Program-made: the position numbers and the translations under genes
Origin: Sphingomonas trueperi
GTDB lineage: Bacteria; Pseudomonadota; Alphaproteobacteria; Sphingomonadales; Sphingomonadaceae
Length of the DNA: 64,000 nucleotides
Reading direction: 5' to 3'
Assembly (NCBI RefSeq): GCF_011927635.1
Contig: NZ_JAATJB010000004.1
Coordinates: 248,001 to 312,000 of the forward strand
Notes under the pieces: model-generated
Told to the model about the DNA's origin: nothing
Seen by the model: only the letters and a program-made list of their open reading frames with translations
The model's database searches: none
Shown here: positions 41,955-51,479 of the stretch, one piece after another
How positions within the stretch are numbered: position 1 is the first letter of the stretch
How the letters are laid out: each line of letters begins with the position of its first letter

Positions 41955-43109
41955 ATGAACCCGATCTATTGCTCGATGGGCACCACCATCTTCGAAGCCA
42001 TGTCAGCCCGCGCCCGCGCGAACGGCGCGATCAATCTTGGCCAGGGCTTTGCCGACGGCCGCGGGCCCGAGGCCGTGCTGGAGGCCGCCGCGCGCGCGGT
42101 GCTGGAGAAATCGAACCAGTATCCGCCGATGGCCGGGCTGGCCGAACTGCGCCAGGCGGTGGCGGATCACTATGCCCGCCACCAGGCGCTCAACCTCGCG
42201 GCCGAAGAAGTGATCGTCACCTCGGGCGCGACCGAAGCGCTGGCCGCCGCCCTTTTCGCCCTGATCGAGCCGGGCGACGAAGTACTCTGCTTCCAGCCGC
42301 TCTACGACGCCTATGTGCCGCTGATCCGCCGGGCCGGCGGCGTGCCACGCTTCGTCCGCCTCAGCCCGCCCGAATGGCGGATCGAGCGTGCCGCGCTGGA
42401 AGCCGCGGCGACGCCCAAGACCCGGCTGATCCTGCTCAACAACCCGCTCAACCCCGCCGCGACGATGGCCAGCGCCGAGGACCTGGCGATGCTCGCCGAC
42501 TTCTGCGTCGCGCACGATCTCACCGCGATCTGCGACGAGGTGTGGGAGCACGTCACTTTCGACGGCGCCCGCCATCTGCCGCTGATCGGCTTTCCCGGGA
42601 TGCGCGAGCGGACGGTGAAGATCGGCAGCGCGGGCAAGATATTCGCGCTGACCGGCTTCAAGGTCGGCTGGATGTGCGCCGCCCCGCCCCTCGCCCGGGT
42701 GGTGGCCAAGGCGCACCAGTTCCTCACCTTCACCACCCCGCCCAACCTGCAATGGGCGGTGGCCGAGGGGCTGACGACGCAGGACGACTGGGTACAGGAC
42801 GCCCGCCACCGCTTCCAGGCCGGGCGCGACCGGCTTGCGGCGGGGCTGCGCGACGCCGGCTTCGCGGTGCTGCCAAGTGCTGCGACCTATTTCCTCTCGG
42901 TCGACCTCACCGCCTCCGGGCTGGCGATGAACGACGTGACCTTCAGCGAACGCCTCGTCGACGAGGCCAAGGTCGCGACGATCCCCGTCTCGGCCTTCTA
43001 CGCCGAGGATCCGGTGACCAACGTCGTTCGCTTCTGCTTCGTCAAGGAAGACGCGGTGCTGGACGAGGCGCTCGCGCGGGTGAAGGCTTGGCGCGCGGCG
43101 CTGTCCTGA
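41955..43109 (+). CDS. Class I/II aminotransferase, probable methionine aminotransferase
   Basis: A PLP enzyme of 384 residues. GAINLGQGFADGRGP at the start, LNNPLNPAATMA, CDEVWEHVTFDG and the PLP Lys in GSAGKIFALTGFKVGW are seen; this is the YbdL/KAT-like branch. It is convergent with and 4 bases from mtnA, the end of the methionine salvage series. It therefore likely performs the last step, 2-oxo-4-methylthiobutyrate to methionine (MtnE role). The specificity is inferred from context, and the branch also includes enzymes for other aromatic or sulfur amino acids. Confidence 0.85.
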   Translation: MNPIYCSMGTTIFEAMSARARANGAINLGQGFADGRGPEAVLEAAARAVLEKSNQYPPMAGLAELRQAVADHYARHQALNLAAEEVIVTSGATEALAAALFALIEPGDEVLCFQPLYDAYVPLIRRAGGVPRFVRLSPPEWRIERAALEAAATPKTRLILLNNPLNPAATMASAEDLAMLADFCVAHDLTAICDEVWEHVTFDGARHLPLIGFPGMRERTVKIGSAGKIFALTGFKVGWMCAAPPLARVVAKAHQFLTFTTPPNLQWAVAEGLTTQDDWVQDARHRFQAGRDRLAAGLRDAGFAVLPSAATYFLSVDLTASGLAMNDVTFSERLVDEAKVATIPVSAFYAEDPVTNVVRFCFVKEDAVLDEALARVKAWRAALS

Positions 43110-43113
43110 CGCC

Positions 43114-44160
43114 TCAGATCCGGTCGAGCACCCCGCGTTCGGTGATGTAGCCCGTCACCAGTCGTGCCGGGGTCACGTCGAAGGCCGGGTTGAGCGCCGG
43201 GGAGTCGGTGACACGGATCGTCGCGATACGGCCAGCTTCGTCGGGGCCGGTCAGCCGCGTCACTTCCTCGGGCGCGCGCGCCTCGATCGGGATGTCGGCA
43301 CCGCTGGCGGTCGCCGGATCGAAGGTCGTGTAGGGCAGCGCGACATAGAAGGGCACGCCATTGTCGTGCGCCGCGAGCGCCTTCAGATAGGTGCCGATCT
43401 TGTTGCAGACGTCGCCATTGGCGGTCACCCGGTCGGTGCCGACGATCACCGCGTCGACCTGCCCCTGCATCATCAGCAGCCCGCCCGCATTGTCGGCGAT
43501 CACCGTGTGCGGCACGCCGTGGTTGCGCAGCTCGAAGGCGGTGAGCAGCGCGCCCTGATTGCGCGGGCGGGTCTCATCGACCCAGACGTGCACCGGAATG
43601 CCGGCATCGTGCGCGAGATAGATCGGCGCCGTCGCGGTGCCGTAATCCACCGTCGCCAGCCAGCCCGCATTGCAATGGGTGAGGATGTTGAGCGGCCGGT
43701 CGGGATGCCTGGCGTGGAGCCCGCGGAGCAGGTCCAGCCCATGTTCGCCGATCGCGCGGCAGAGCTCGGCATCCTCGTCGCAGATCGCATCGGCGCGCGC
43801 ATAGGCGGCGGCAGCGCGCTCACCATAGGGCAGGCCCTCTACCGCCGTCCGCACCTGCTCGAGCGCCCAGCGCAGGTTTATCGCGGTGGGTCGCGTCTCT
43901 ACCAGCATCGCATAGGCGGCATCGAGCCCCGTATCGCTGGCGTCCACCGCCAGCGCCATCGCCAACCCATAGGCCGCCGTCGCCCCGATCATCGGGGCAC
44001 CGCGGGTCCACATCTCGCGGATCGCCACTGCGGCGGCATCGAGGTCGCGCAGTTCGACCCAGCGGATTTCCCAGGGGAGCTGGCGCTGGTCGAGGATGCG
44101 GATGCCCTTGCCGTCCGCGGTGCGCGCGATTGAACGGATGTGCTTGCCTTCGAGGATCAC
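43114..44160 (-). CDS. mtnA: S-methyl-5-thioribose-1-phosphate isomerase
   Basis: Isomerises methylthioribose 1-phosphate to methylthioribulose 1-phosphate in methionine salvage. 348 residues of the eIF2B-like family. [34 protein letters not shown] with the catalytic Cys, and [19 protein letters not shown] with the catalytic Asp are diagnostic. The end [18 protein letters not shown] is also typical. Its start overlaps the mtnC stop by 4 bases. Confidence 0.96.
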   Translation of the reverse strand: MILEGKHIRSIARTADGKGIRILDQRQLPWEIRWVELRDLDAAAVAIREMWTRGAPMIGATAAYGLAMALAVDASDTGLDAAYAMLVETRPTAINLRWALEQVRTAVEGLPYGERAAAAYARADAICDEDAELCRAIGEHGLDLLRGLHARHPDRPLNILTHCNAGWLATVDYGTATAPIYLAHDAGIPVHVWVDETRPRNQGALLTAFELRNHGVPHTVIADNAGGLLMMQGQVDAVIVGTDRVTANGDVCNKIGTYLKALAAHDNGVPFYVALPYTTFDPATASGADIPIEARAPEEVTRLTGPDEAGRIATIRVTDSPALNPAFDVTPARLVTGYITERGVLDRI

Positions 44161-44789
44161 AGGCGAACCTCCGAGAGCGAGTGAATGTCGGCGGGGCCGC
44201 CGGCGCGATCGATCAGCAGCGCCCCCAGCCCTGCCGCGCGCGCGGCATCGACCTCCGGTTGCATATCGGACACGAACAGGATTTCCTTTGCTTCGCAGCC
44301 CATTGCAGCCGTAATCTTGGCATAGCTCTCAGCTTCTCGCTTCGGCCCGGTCGTGGTGTCGAAATAGCCGGAGAGCATCGGTGTCAGGTCGCCGGCGATC
44401 GAATGGCCGAAGATCAGCTTCTGCGCCGCGATCGAGCCAGAGGAGTAGATGTAGATCGACACGCCGGCCGTATACCAACGATGCAGCGCCTCGGGCGTGT
44501 CGGGATAGACGTGCCCCTGCAGCGTGCCGTCGGCATAGCCCTGTGCCCAGATCAGCCCCTGCAGCGTCTTGAGCGGCGTCGCCTTGCGATCCTCGGCGAT
44601 CCAGGCGAGCAGGGTCGCCACCTTGTCGTCGCCCGGCACTTCGGCGAGGATCGGTGCGACCTCTTCACAATGGGCCTCGATATAGCTTGCCAAATGCCTG
44701 GCAGCATATGGGAAAAGTACCTCCGCAACGAAGGCGATACTGCTCGTGGTCCCCTCGATGTCGAGCAGGACGGCCTTGGTCTGGGTCAT
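44157..44789 (-). CDS. mtnC: Enolase-phosphatase E1
   Basis: Carries out enolisation and dephosphorylation to 1,2-dihydroxy-5-methylthiopentene. 210 residues of the HAD superfamily. [14 protein letters not shown] provides the DxE motif [15 protein letters not shown] motif II, and [18 protein letters not shown] motif IV. The ATG at 44789 is chosen as the natural start. It lies 23 bases after the mtnD stop. Confidence 0.96.
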   Translation of the reverse strand: MTQTKAVLLDIEGTTSSIAFVAEVLFPYAARHLASYIEAHCEEVAPILAEVPGDDKVATLLAWIAEDRKATPLKTLQGLIWAQGYADGTLQGHVYPDTPEALHRWYTAGVSIYIYSSGSIAAQKLIFGHSIAGDLTPMLSGYFDTTTGPKREAESYAKITAAMGCEAKEILFVSDMQPEVDAARAAGLGALLIDRAGGPADIHSLSEVRL

Positions 44790-44812
44790 GGGGATACTCG
44801 CTGCGTCGCGGG

Positions 44813-45361
44813 TCAGGCGGCGATGGGCTCGTGGCGCGGGAAGCGGTCGGCGATGGCGTCGCCGGTGAACTGGGCGATCCACCCGTCGGGATTGGTGAAC
44901 AGCCGGATCGCGGTGAAGCGGGGGCTCGGCCCCATGTCGAACCAATGTGGGGTACCGGCGGGCACCGAGATCAGGTCGCCCTCCGTACAAAGAACCGCAT
45001 ACACGCGATTGTTCAGATGCAGCGTGAAGAGCCCCTCCCCCTCCACGAAGAAGCGCACCTCGTCTTCGGCATGGCGATGCTCGGACAGGAACTTGGCGCG
45101 CAGCGCATCCTTTTCGGGGTGGTCGGGCAGCATCCGGATCACGTCGACCGAACGATAGCCCTGCTCGCCCTTGAGCCGCTGGACCTCGGGCGCGAAAGCA
45201 GCGAGCACCCCCGCCTGGTCGGCATCCGCTGCGATCGCACGCGAAGGCCAGCGCTCGAAGCGCACCCCGCGGATCGCCAGCTCCTCCGCGATCGTCACCG
45301 GATCCTGCGTGTCGAGCAGCGGCGTCGTGCCGGTTTCCAAGAAGATACGAAGTCGGCTCAT
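44813..45361 (-). CDS. mtnD: Acireductone dioxygenase
   Basis: Oxidises acireductone to 2-oxo-4-methylthiobutyrate and formate (with iron). 182 residues of the cupin fold. Metal ligands are His95, His97 and Glu101 in [15 protein letters not shown] and His139 in [12 protein letters not shown]. Whether Fe or Ni is bound (which changes the product) cannot be read from sequence. The start overlaps the mtnB stop by 4 bases. Confidence 0.96.
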   Translation of the reverse strand: MSRLRIFLETGTTPLLDTQDPVTIAEELAIRGVRFERWPSRAIAADADQAGVLAAFAPEVQRLKGEQGYRSVDVIRMLPDHPEKDALRAKFLSEHRHAEDEVRFFVEGEGLFTLHLNNRVYAVLCTEGDLISVPAGTPHWFDMGPSPRFTAIRLFTNPDGWIAQFTGDAIADRFPRHEPIAA

Positions 45362-45984
45362 CGTGTCCATGCCCGTCTGAAGCTGGCCTCGGCGAGCTCG
45401 GCGGCAATCATCCATTCAGTCGCCTCCAGCACGCGTTCGGCCTCGTCCACGTCCTTGCCCCAGGCATAGAGCCCGTGGCTGCGAATAAGATACGCCGGAA
45501 TGGCGCCGGGTACCAGCAGCGCGGGGCGGATCGCCGCTTCGATCACCGCCATGTCCTGGCTGTTGTCGACGATCGGCAGCCGTACCTCGGCCGCATGGGT
45601 GGTATGGCCCGGATAGGCCTTGAGCATTTCGTGCCCCGCCAGCGTGATGCCGTCGGCTTCGGTCGCCCGGCTCAGCCCCACCGCCTGCGGCGAATGGCCG
45701 TGCAGCACCGCGCCGGCTTCGGGAAACAGCCGGTAGAGTGCGAGATGAAGATCCGTCTCCGCCGACGGCTTGCCGGCGGTGAGCGGCCGGCCATCCAGAT
45801 CGACGCGCATGATCCCGTCGCCGGTCAGCCGGCCCTTGTGGCGTCCCGAGACGGTCAGCGCGACACTGCCATCGTCGAGCCGGGCCGAGTAATTGCCCGA
45901 GGTCGCCGGCGCCCAGCCGCGCGCGTCGAGCCGCCTGCCGGCCTCGATCAGCGCCGCGACGGCCTGTTCATAGGACATGGTCAT
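45358..45984 (-). CDS. mtnB: Methylthioribulose-1-phosphate dehydratase
   Basis: Dehydrates methylthioribulose 1-phosphate. 208 residues of the class II aldolase/adducin fold. Zinc-binding His95 and His97 are in [14 protein letters not shown] and a third His in [26 protein letters not shown] is the family N-terminus. It is the first gene of the mtnB-mtnD-mtnC-mtnA series. An in-frame ATG at 45978 is an alternative start. Confidence 0.94.
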   Translation of the reverse strand: MTMSYEQAVAALIEAGRRLDARGWAPATSGNYSARLDDGSVALTVSGRHKGRLTGDGIMRVDLDGRPLTAGKPSAETDLHLALYRLFPEAGAVLHGHSPQAVGLSRATEADGITLAGHEMLKAYPGHTTHAAEVRLPIVDNSQDMAVIEAAIRPALLVPGAIPAYLIRSHGLYAWGKDVDEAERVLEATEWMIAAELAEASFRRAWTR

Positions 45985-46176
45985 GCCGCGCCTCTAGCGC
46001 TTCGCAGACGCGGCGCGACACAGATTTTTTTCGTTTCGGGAAGAGATCAACGATGCCAGTGCGATGCGGCGCGATTCGCCCGATGGTTCGTTCCCGCCGT
46101 CCCGAAACGACATGACGGGTCGGTGAACCGGGCAGGAGGTGCGCCGAAACGCGCCATCAAGCGGCATTAGCGGAAC

Positions 46177-46190
46177 CATCGTTAACGATG
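46177..46190. promoter_or_regulatory. Perfect 14-bp palindrome CATCGTTAACGATG
   Basis: A perfect palindrome centred on GTTAAC in the divergent gap between mtnB and the L,D-transpeptidase gene (about 58 bases before that start). It includes TTAAC, a half-site common in alphaproteobacterial cell-cycle promoters (CtrA-like TTAA-N7-TTAA is not complete). Possible operator. Confidence 0.35.
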
Positions 46191-46247
46191 CTTCTGCTAT
46201 ACGGTTTCCCGGGCATGACAGAAATTTGCGGGCGCAGAACAAAGATC

Positions 46248-46967
46248 ATGGATTCGAACGCTTCGGTACAAACACGTCGGGCTTTGCTCAAATCCGCGCT
46301 GGTAATGGCGAGCGGCGCAGCGGTTTCGGCCTGTGCCTCGCGCACCATCGGGACGACGCTGGCGGCTGCGCCACCACCGCCGCGGATCCAGCCGGCCCCG
46401 GTGGCTTCGCTGCATGCGGCACCCAAGGTTGCCGCCCAGCCGCGGATCGTCCCCGCCGGCATCCGGCCGGACCTGTTCAAGCGTGCGACCGCGGCGCTCG
46501 ACCGGCACTCGATGCATGTCGACACGCACGACCGGATCGCCGTTGCCGATTTCTCGCTGCCTTCGTCGCAGCCGCGCTTCTTCCTGGTCAACATGGGTAC
46601 CGGTGAAGTCGAGCCGCTGCTGGTCGCGCACGGCATCGGTTCCGATCCGGGCCATACCGGCGTGCTCCAGCGCTTCTCCAACCAGATCAATTCCGAAGCG
46701 ACGTGCGAGGGCGCGTTCCTCACCGCCGATTATTATGTCGGCAAGCATGGCGATTCGCAGCGGCTGATCGGGCTGGACCCGACCAACAACAACGCCATGG
46801 CGCGCGCGATCGTGGTCCATTCGGCCTGGTATGCGAACCCGGACATGGTGTCGAAGCACGGCAAGCTCGGCCGCAGCCAGGGCTGCTTCGCCGTCGGCGA
46901 ACGCCAACTGGCCAAGGTGTTCGAACGGCTGGGGCCGGGCCGGCTTATCTACGCGGCCAAGGCGTAA
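46248..46967 (+). CDS. Murein L,D-transpeptidase catalytic-domain protein
   Basis: An exported protein of about 239 residues from the ATG at 46248. The N-terminus contains TRRALLKSALVMASGAAVSA followed by CAS. It may be a twin-arginine signal and/or a lipobox (VSAC). The rest matches the YkuD_2 type: VADFSLPSSQPRFFLVNMGT, then HGIGSDPGHTG, IVVHSAWYANPD and the active-site-like SQGCFAVG with Cys. It probably cross-links or trims peptidoglycan peptides in the periplasm. A longer frame from 46188 exists but lacks a better signal. Confidence 0.85.
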   Translation: MDSNASVQTRRALLKSALVMASGAAVSACASRTIGTTLAAAPPPPRIQPAPVASLHAAPKVAAQPRIVPAGIRPDLFKRATAALDRHSMHVDTHDRIAVADFSLPSSQPRFFLVNMGTGEVEPLLVAHGIGSDPGHTGVLQRFSNQINSEATCEGAFLTADYYVGKHGDSQRLIGLDPTNNNAMARAIVVHSAWYANPDMVSKHGKLGRSQGCFAVGERQLAKVFERLGPGRLIYAAKA

Positions 46968-47119
46968 ACTTGCCGTAGCCCTCCCCTTCGGGCGCATCAG
47001 GTCGGCGCTGCCCCCGGCAGCGCCTGAACCGCGCGGGGCGCTGTTCACCTGATGCGGGGTTGGGGTTCGGCCCTGTCTTATCGAGGCCACCAAGCGTTCT
47101 GGAATTCCTCCACCCCCAA

Positions 47120-47141
47120 CCCCTCCTCCAAGGAGGAGGGG
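47120..47141. repeat. GC-rich palindromic intergenic element (REP-like)
   Basis: CCCCTCCTCC pairs with GGAGGAGGGG around AA. It resembles the element at 1207-1236 in sequence (CCCCTCCTCC ... GGGGCTT). It lies in a 250-base gap between the L,D-transpeptidase and NAD synthetase genes that holds no other feature I can support. Confidence 0.5.
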
Positions 47142-47216
47142 CTTAAGCATCCTATCCCGGATACATCCCGCCCCCGCGGGGTTGGCAGGCCATGGTCCCC
47201 GGCATAGGACACACGC

Positions 47217-49268
47217 ATGGCCGATCCGCATCCGTTCTTCGCGCTCCACCGTCACGGCATGATCCGCGCGGGCGTCTGCACGCCCGTCGGCACCGTCGCC
47301 GATCCCGCCGCCAATGCCCGCGCGACCATCGCGCTGGCGCAAGCGGGGGACGCCGCCGGCGCGGACATCCTCGTCTTCCCCGAACTCAACGTCACCAGCT
47401 ATGCGATCGACGACCTGCATCTGCAGGACACGATCCTCGCCGCCACCGAGGCCGGCATCGCCGCGATCGTCGAGGCGAGCCGCACGCTGAAGCCGGTGCT
47501 GCTGGTCGGCGCGGCACTGGCGCGCAACGGCCGCCTCTACAATTGCGCCATCGCCATCGCGCGCGGCCGCATCGTGGGCGTGGTGCCCAAGACCTATCTG
47601 CCCAACTACCGCGAATATTACGAGAAGCGCTGGTTCGCCTCGGGCTCTGGGCTGCGCGACCTCGCCATCACCGTCGCCGGCCAGACGGTGCCGTTCGGCC
47701 CCGACCTGCTGTTCGCCGCGGAAGACCTGGCCGACTTCGTCTTCCATATCGAGATCTGCGAGGATTATTGGGCGCCCCAGCCCCCCTCCACCGAAGGGGC
47801 GATGGCCGGGGCGCTGGTGCTGTGCAACCTGTCTGCCTCGAACATCGTGATCGGCAAGGGCCGCGAGCGCGAGCTGCTCTGCGCCTCGCAGAGCTCGCGG
47901 ACGATCTCCGCCTATCTCTATTCGGCCTCGGGACCCGGCGAGAGCACCACCGATCTCGCCTGGGACGGCCAGGGGCTGATCTACGAATTCGGCGAGAAGC
48001 TCGCCGCTTCGCAGCGCTTCGAGCTGACCGATGCGATCACCTACGCCGACCTCGACCTTGAACGGCTGCGGCTCGAGCGGATGCGCGACGGCACCTTCAA
48101 CGACAACGCCCGCAACGCCGGGATGCCCGAAACCCGCTTCCGCCGCATCGCCTTCGCGCACCAGCCCGACTTCGCCGATCGCGGGCTGCTCCGCCCGACC
48201 CGCCGCTTCCCCTTCGTGCCCAACACCCCGGCGGCGCTGGAGGAGGATTGCTACGAGGCGTTCAACATCCAGGTGGAAGGCCTGCGCCAGCGGCTAGCCT
48301 CGACCAGGAGCAAGGCGCTGATCATCGGCATTTCGGGCGGGCTCGATTCCACCCACGCGCTGATCGTCGCCGCCAAGGCGATGGACCGGCTCGGCCGCCC
48401 GCGCACCGACATCCTCGGCTATACCATGCCCGGCTTCGCGACGAGCGAGGGCACCAAGTCCAACGCCTGGGCGCTGATGCGCGCGATCGGCATCACCGCC
48501 GCCGAGATCGATATCCGCCCTACCGCGCGGCAGATGCTGGCGGATATCGGCCATCCCTTCGCGCAGGGCGAGCCGGTCTACGACGTCACCTTCGAGAACG
48601 TCCAAGCGGGCCTGCGCACCGACTATCTGTTCCGTCTCGCCAACCGCAACGGCGGCTTCGTGCTCGGTACCGGCGACCTGTCCGAGTTAGCGCTGGGCTG
48701 GTCGACCTATGGCGTCGGCGACCAGATGAGCCATTACGGCGTCAATGCCGGCGTGCCCAAGACGCTGATCCAGTATCTGATCCGCTGGAGCGTCGAGAGC
48801 GGCCAGTTCGACGGCGAGGCGGCGACCGTGCTGCTCTCGATCCTCGATACCGAGATCTCGCCCGAGCTCGTCCCCGCCGATGCCGATGGCAAGATGCAGA
48901 GCACGCAGGACCGGATCGGCCCGTACGAGCTCCACGATTTCTTCCTGCACCATATCGCGCGGTTCGGGCTCAAGCCGTCCAAGGTGGCCTTCCTCGCCTG
49001 GCACGCGTGGCGGGATGCCGAGGCGGGCCTGTGGCCGATCGGCTTCCCGGCGGAGGGCCGCAACCAGTACGACCTGGCAACCATCGCCAAGTGGCTGGAA
49101 ACCTTCCTGTTCCGCTTCTTCCAGATCAGCCAGTTCAAGCGCTCGGCGCTGCCCAACGGGCCCAAGGTCTCGGGCGCCGCCGCGCTCAGCCCGCGCGGCG
49201 ACTGGCGCGCGCCGTCGGACAGCGTCGCGACGGCCTGGATCGAGGAACTGCGCGCCGCCCTGCCCTGA
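47217..49268 (+). CDS. nadE: Glutamine-dependent NAD synthetase
   Basis: Makes NAD from nicotinate adenine dinucleotide, using ammonia from glutamine. 683 residues. The N-terminal nitrilase-type domain has the triad Glu56 (VFPELNVTSY), Lys125 (VVPKTYLPNY) and Cys181 (IEICEDYWAP). The C-terminal synthetase domain has the PP-loop GISGGLDSTHAL and GTGDLSELALGWSTYG. All key residues are in place. pncB in this window belongs to the same pathway but is about 9 kb away. The gene is convergent with the kinase at 49275, 6 bases apart. Confidence 0.97.
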   Translation: MADPHPFFALHRHGMIRAGVCTPVGTVADPAANARATIALAQAGDAAGADILVFPELNVTSYAIDDLHLQDTILAATEAGIAAIVEASRTLKPVLLVGAALARNGRLYNCAIAIARGRIVGVVPKTYLPNYREYYEKRWFASGSGLRDLAITVAGQTVPFGPDLLFAAEDLADFVFHIEICEDYWAPQPPSTEGAMAGALVLCNLSASNIVIGKGRERELLCASQSSRTISAYLYSASGPGESTTDLAWDGQGLIYEFGEKLAASQRFELTDAITYADLDLERLRLERMRDGTFNDNARNAGMPETRFRRIAFAHQPDFADRGLLRPTRRFPFVPNTPAALEEDCYEAFNIQVEGLRQRLASTRSKALIIGISGGLDSTHALIVAAKAMDRLGRPRTDILGYTMPGFATSEGTKSNAWALMRAIGITAAEIDIRPTARQMLADIGHPFAQGEPVYDVTFENVQAGLRTDYLFRLANRNGGFVLGTGDLSELALGWSTYGVGDQMSHYGVNAGVPKTLIQYLIRWSVESGQFDGEAATVLLSILDTEISPELVPADADGKMQSTQDRIGPYELHDFFLHHIARFGLKPSKVAFLAWHAWRDAEAGLWPIGFPAEGRNQYDLATIAKWLETFLFRFFQISQFKRSALPNGPKVSGAAALSPRGDWRAPSDSVATAWIEELRAALP

Positions 49269-49274
49269 GCGGCC

Positions 49275-50876
49275 TCAGCCGCGGGCGACCGCGCGGATCT
49301 TGCGCAGCAGTTCGTGCGAATCGAACGGCTTGCGCAGGATGGTCACGTTGGGCGAGGCGATCGCGTCGAGCTTGTTCGAGTCCGCAAAGCCGGTGATCAG
49401 GATCACCGGTAGCGCCGGATCGGTAGTGGCGACCTGGTCGGCGACTTCGCTGCCGCTCAGCTCGGGCATGGCGAAGTCGACCACCAGCGCGGCGAAACGT
49501 CGGCTCTGCGCCAGCGCCACCCCGGCAGCACCGTCTGCCGCCTCCTCCACCACCGCGCCCGCCGAGCGCAGCATTTCGGCCAGCGACGCGCGAACATGCG
49601 CGTCGTCGTCGACCAGCGCGATCGTCATGCCCGCCAAGCTGATCCGCTCGTCGCGGGCGGAATCGTCGTGCACGTCGCGGCGGGGCTCGACCGTCGCCAG
49701 CGGCAACAGCAGCGTGACGGTGGTCCCCTGCCCCAGTTCGCTGTCGATCAGCAGCGTGCCGCCCGACTGGCGCAGCACCCCGAACGCCATCGACAGGCCC
49801 ATGCCGGTCCCCTTGCCCACGCCCTTGGTCGAGAAGAACGGCTCCACCGCGCGCGCCACCACCTCTGGCGTCATGCCCATGCCGGTATCGGCAATGCGCA
49901 GCGCAACATAGTCGCCGGCCGGCAGGTCGGGCGCGACCTTGCCGCTGCGCAGCTCGGCCGAGATCGTCAGCACGCCGCCTTCGGGCATTGCATCGCGCGC
50001 GTTGAAGGCGAGGTTGAGCACCGCGAGTTCGAGCTGCAGTGCATCGGTCTGCACGTTCCACACGGGATCGATCCGCTCGATCCGCACGCGCCCCAGCGGC
50101 GCCACCGCGCGCTCGACCAGCCCCGCCATGCCGCCGACCAGCTCGGCCAGGCGCACCGACTTCACGTCGAGCCGCTGCTTGCTGGAGAAGGCGAGCAGCT
50201 GGCCGGTCAACTGGCGACCGCGCTCCACCGCGTCGAGCGCGCTCGACGTCCAGCGGATCACCCGGTCGGCATCGTCGGGCTTGCGCGCGATCAGCTCGAG
50301 ATTGCCGGCGATCGCCTGCAGCAGATTGTTGAAGTCATGCGCGATGCCTCCGGTCAGCTGCCCCACCGCCTCCAGCTTCTGCGCCTGCAGCAACGCCGCC
50401 TCGACCGTCTCGCGCTGGGCGACTTCGCTCTTCAGCTCGGCGAGCGCAGCATCGCGCTGCTCGACCATCGCGGCGAGCTGGGCATTGGCTTCCTTGAGCT
50501 TTTCCGAAGAAGGCAATTTGGTCAGCGTCGGCAGGAGCGGCCAGAGCAGGATCGCGGTGAGCACCGATACCGCTGCCGTCAGCAGCTTGACCAGCGCCTC
50601 CAGTCCGTAGAGCGGGCTGAACAGGGTCACCACGCCCATCACATGCGTCATGCCGCAAGCGAGGATGAAGAGGGCGAAGCACCAGAACACCCAGCCGAAC
50701 GCCAGATCCTTGCGGCTGCGCACCAGCGCCACCAACGCGATCGGGATCGAGAAATAGGACAACGCAATCAGCGTGTCAGCGACGATATGGGTCCACAGCA
50801 ACAGCGGCTGCCACGACAGGCAATAGCCATGGGGCGAGTAGTTCCCGCTCCAGAAGGCTGCGAACACGCTTTCCAT
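49275..50876 (-). CDS. Hybrid histidine kinase with ethylene-receptor-like membrane domain
   Basis: A 533-residue inner-membrane kinase. Residues about 20-115 form three helices matching the ETR1 ethylene-binding domain: ADTLIALSYFSIPIALVALV, ILACGMTHVMGV, and LVKLLTAAVSVLTAILLWPL. Asp34, Cys74 and His78 have the same spacing as ETR1 Asp25, Cys65 and His69, the last two being the copper ligands. A coiled linker, then His180 in LTGGIAHDFNNLL, ATP-binding motifs NARDAMPEGG, DTGMGM and GTGMGLSM, and a receiver domain (about 415-530, Asp in LVVDFAMPEL). The receiver makes it a hybrid; no separate regulator is nearby. Ligand, whether ethylene or another, is unproven. Confidence 0.9.
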   Translation of the reverse strand: MESVFAAFWSGNYSPHGYCLSWQPLLLWTHIVADTLIALSYFSIPIALVALVRSRKDLAFGWVFWCFALFILACGMTHVMGVVTLFSPLYGLEALVKLLTAAVSVLTAILLWPLLPTLTKLPSSEKLKEANAQLAAMVEQRDAALAELKSEVAQRETVEAALLQAQKLEAVGQLTGGIAHDFNNLLQAIAGNLELIARKPDDADRVIRWTSSALDAVERGRQLTGQLLAFSSKQRLDVKSVRLAELVGGMAGLVERAVAPLGRVRIERIDPVWNVQTDALQLELAVLNLAFNARDAMPEGGVLTISAELRSGKVAPDLPAGDYVALRIADTGMGMTPEVVARAVEPFFSTKGVGKGTGMGLSMAFGVLRQSGGTLLIDSELGQGTTVTLLLPLATVEPRRDVHDDSARDERISLAGMTIALVDDDAHVRASLAEMLRSAGAVVEEAADGAAGVALAQSRRFAALVVDFAMPELSGSEVADQVATTDPALPVILITGFADSNKLDAIASPNVTILRKPFDSHELLRKIRAVARG

Positions 50877-50948
50877 CCATCCCCCTGCCGCCGGCCGTCG
50901 CCGACAGAAAATTGCGCACGACCTAGCGCATGCGAATGAGAAGCGGAA

Positions 50949-51479
50949 CTAAGGAAAAAACCCGGTGACCCTCGAAAGATCGTCGCAGGAGTTGATGTTG
51001 GGAATGGGTGCCCCCCAATCGATTGCCGTTGCGCCCGCGTGCGCGGCCCAGGCCTTCATCGAGGCACGCGCGCCGGAAGCAATATAGGCGTCGCATACGG
51101 GGGCGAGCGCCGCATCCCAGATGCCGAGCACCGGCAGTTGCGCAACAAAGCAAGATCCGCCGTGCGCCAACAACGCTGCCAGCAGCCCCGCCGGCAGCAG
51201 CGGTGTATCGCACGGCGCGACCAGCACCCGCGCCATCCCACGCTCGGCAGTTTCACGGAGCGCCGCATTGAGGCCCGCCAGCGGCCCCAGGCCGGACGCC
51301 GGACGATCGGGGATTCCGCCCTCGCCTGGGCGGCCGCACAGGATCACGCCGTCGCAATGGGGTGCCAGCGCTGCGGCGACATGGTCGATCAGCGCGCGTC
51401 CGTCGAGCGCCGCCAGTGCCTTGTCCGATCCGAAGCGCCGCGCCTGGCCGCCCGCCAGGATCGCACCCAGCGGCTTCAT
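50949..51479 (-). CDS. mobA: Molybdenum cofactor guanylyltransferase
   Basis: Adds GMP to molybdopterin to make the MGD cofactor. 176 residues. MKPLGAILAGGQARRFGSDK has the nucleotide-binding LAGGxxxRxGxDK motif, followed by ASGLGPLAGLNAAL and VLVAPCDTPLLP. The C-terminal NINSCDDL is also typical. The start overlaps the fdhD stop by 4 bases. It serves the molybdoenzyme on the other strand. Confidence 0.93.
   Translation of the reverse strand: MKPLGAILAGGQARRFGSDKALAALDGRALIDHVAAALAPHCDGVILCGRPGEGGIPDRPASGLGPLAGLNAALRETAERGMARVLVAPCDTPLLPAGLLAALLAHGGSCFVAQLPVLGIWDAALAPVCDAYIASGARASMKAWAAHAGATAIDWGAPIPNINSCDDLSRVTGFFP

Noticed and set aside
45985..46187. A SAM-type riboswitch before mtnB
   Set aside because: No SAM-I or SAM-II consensus was found in the leader, although the pathway would make it sensible.
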